From Paracoccaceae bacterium (GTDB taxonomy: Bacteria; Pseudomonadota; Alphaproteobacteria; Rhodobacterales; Rhodobacteraceae), in the NCBI GenBank assembly GCA_007134805.1, contig SLKB01000279.1:1-5563 (forward strand): DNA of 5,563 nucleotides, written 5' to 3'. Position 1 is the stretch's first letter, and each line of letters starts with the position of its first letter. The position numbers were made by a program, and so were the translations under genes. Under the pieces are notes generated by a model that was not told where the DNA came from, made no database searches, and saw nothing but the letters and a program-made list of their open reading frames with translations. Shown one piece after another: positions 4,354 to 5,563 of the stretch.

Positions 4354-5563
4354 GATATCGCACAGTGCGGTCCGGTTTCGTCGCGGGCACGCTCGGGGCG
4401 ACTGCGCTTCTCGTCTGGGCGCTCTGGCGGGGCATCGACACGGATGCAACGCACCCGGCCTTGAGCGCGCTGGCGCTGGGGCTCTTTGCACTGAACGCCG
4501 TCTGGATCTCGGCTGCGGCGCTCACGGTCCTGCCGGGGCTGCGGCGCAGGGCCCCCGCCGCGCCCGCCACCATCGCGGCTGAGCCTGCGCCCTGCGCCGT
4601 GCTCTGGCTCATCTGCGGCGAGCCGCCAGAGCCAGTCGCCGCGCGCGCCCGCGCGCTCATCGCCGGACTTGAGGCGACCGGGCAGGACGGCTCGTGCCGC
4701 ATCTTCATGCTCTCCGACACGTCCGATCCAGCAGCCCGCGCGCGTGAAAAGGCCGTCTTCGCCCCGCTTGGCAGCCAGATCACCTATCGCAACCGGGCGC
4801 ACGCGATCGGGCGCAAGCCCGGCAATCTGCGCGACTGGCTGGGTCGCCATGGCGCCGGGTTCGAGACGATGCTGGTGCTCGACGCCGATAGCGGCTTCTC
4901 TGCCGAGCGGCTGCGCGGGATGCGCGCGCGCATGCAGGCCGAGCCGCGCGTGGGTCTCATCCAGTCCGCGATCCGGCTGCGCGCGGGGACGCAAAGCCGT
5001 TTCGCCGCGCTCAACCGGCTCTCGGCGCGGCTCTGCGGTCCGGTCTTCACCGGCGGGCTTGCGCGGCTGAGCGGCGGGAGCGGCAATTTCTGGGGCCATA
5101 ACGCGCTCATCCGCATCGCGGCCTTCCGCGAGGTCGCGCATCTGCCCGACCTGCCCGGGCGCGCGCCGATGGGCGGGCAGATCCTCAGCCATGATTTTGT
5201 CGAGGCCGCCTTCCTGTGCCGCGCGGGCTGGCATGTGCGCATCGACCCCGACAGCCGCGGCAGTTTCGAGGACACGCCCGAGACCATCGCCGAGCATCTG
5301 CGCCGTGACCGGCGCTGGGCGCAGGGCAATCTGCAGCATCTCCGCCTGCTCGGCGCGCCCCGGCTGCGCCTTGTCAGCCGGCTGCATCTGGCCGCGGGCA
5401 TCCAGAGCTATCTTTCCGCACCCGTCTGGCTGGGGCTGGTGCTGCTGTTTGGCTCGGGCGCGGTGCATGTCGAGCCTGCGGCCCTGTGGCCGTTCCTTGC
5501 GACGCTCGCGCTGCTGCTGGTGCCGAAATTCGCCGGGATCGCGCGCGCGATCGCCGCGGGCGC
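4350..5563 (+). CDS. opgH: Glucans biosynthesis glucosyltransferase H (OpgH/MdoH), 3' end beyond the window
   Basis: An open frame of 404 codons runs to the right edge without a stop. OpgH is a GT2-family inner-membrane enzyme that polymerises glucose from UDP-glucose into osmoregulated periplasmic glucans. Two helices (about 8-27 and 36-62) precede the cytoplasmic catalytic domain. Marks in order are ITYRNRAHAIGRKPGN (144-159), MLVLDADSGFS (174-184, with the metal-binding DAD), VGLIQSAIRL, SGNFWGHNALIR (244-255), GGQILSHDFVEAAF (275-288) and RDRRWAQGNLQHLRLL (319-334, the processive Q-x-x-RW-like region), followed by SRLHLAAGIQSYLSAP into the next helices. This matches E. coli OpgH closely from the catalytic region on. 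The long cytoplasmic N-terminus of the E. coli protein is absent, which I believe is common in alphaproteobacteria. The ATG overlaps the cytochrome stop; GGGGG at 4339-4343 may serve as its ribosome binding site. The usual partner opgG is not in view and may lie downstream. Confidence 0.94.
   Translation, partial: MRYRTVRSGFVAGTLGATALLVWALWRGIDTDATHPALSALALGLFALNAVWISAAALTVLPGLRRRAPAAPATIAAEPAPCAVLWLICGEPPEPVAARARALIAGLEATGQDGSCRIFMLSDTSDPAARAREKAVFAPLGSQITYRNRAHAIGRKPGNLRDWLGRHGAGFETMLVLDADSGFSAERLRGMRARMQAEPRVGLIQSAIRLRAGTQSRFAALNRLSARLCGPVFTGGLARLSGGSGNFWGHNALIRIAAFREVAHLPDLPGRAPMGGQILSHDFVEAAFLCRAGWHVRIDPDSRGSFEDTPETIAEHLRRDRRWAQGNLQHLRLLGAPRLRLVSRLHLAAGIQSYLSAPVWLGLVLLFGSGAVHVEPAALWPFLATLALLLVPKFAGIARAIAAG

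Noticed and set aside
4119..5468. Minus-strand open frame of 449 codons
   Set aside because: It is antisense to the cytochrome b561 and opgH genes, both supported by strong motifs. Its composition is that of a shadow frame.
1..5563. CRISPR arrays, insertion sequences, tRNA or rRNA genes, riboswitches
   Set aside because: No regularly spaced repeats, terminal inverted repeats with a transposase, cloverleaf sequence or conserved RNA motif was seen. The window is almost wholly coding, with two short gaps.

Overview
The window is a GC-rich stretch of an alphaproteobacterial genome, most likely a purple bacterium or aerobic anoxygenic phototroph of the Rhodobacterales. It carries a Rhodobacter-type bacteriochlorophyll synthase (bchG) overlapping the start of a PucC/BCH2-family gene. 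That gene pair is characteristic of photosynthesis gene clusters. Coding is nearly continuous, with two real intergenic gaps of about 81 and 139 bases.

Layout. On the minus strand, reading right to left from the divergent gap at 3657-3795, come: (1) a membrane-anchored alkaline-phosphatase-superfamily enzyme of the sulfatase/LtaS type (1965-3656); (2) overlapping its stop codon, an integral membrane protein of the lysylphosphatidylglycerol synthase TM / UPF0104 family (1081-1968); (3) an 81-base gap with a stem-loop and a perfect TGT-N12-ACA PpsR/CrtJ-type operator; (4) bchG (103-999); and (5) the first 35 codons of a PucC/BCH2-family transporter (1-106), overlapping the bchG stop. On the plus strand, diverging from the same 139-base gap, come: (6) a cytochrome b561-type diheme membrane protein (3796-4353); and (7) overlapping its stop codon, opgH (mdoH), the glucosyltransferase for osmoregulated periplasmic glucans. 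opgH runs off the right edge.

Three gene pairs are joined by 4-base stop/start overlaps (ATGA or GTGA), so each pair is probably translationally coupled. The left part is the edge of a photosynthesis gene cluster, or a detached piece of one: BchG esterifies bacteriochlorophyllide, the PucC-type protein is linked to light-harvesting assembly or pigment handling, and the PpsR-type site suggests oxygen/light repression. The centre and right concern the cell envelope: a periplasmic phospho-/sulfo-transfer or hydrolysis domain, a lipid-flippase-like membrane protein and a periplasmic glucan synthase. A link between the LtaS-like enzyme and the OpgH product, in the manner of OpgB, is possible but is inference only.

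I do not see a clearly new system, CRISPR array, mobile element, or tRNA or rRNA gene. The most useful observations are the PpsR-type operator in front of bchG, the unusual neighbourhood of bchG, the coupled LtaS-like/flippase-like pair, the b561-opgH coupling, and the symmetric sequences in the divergent gap.
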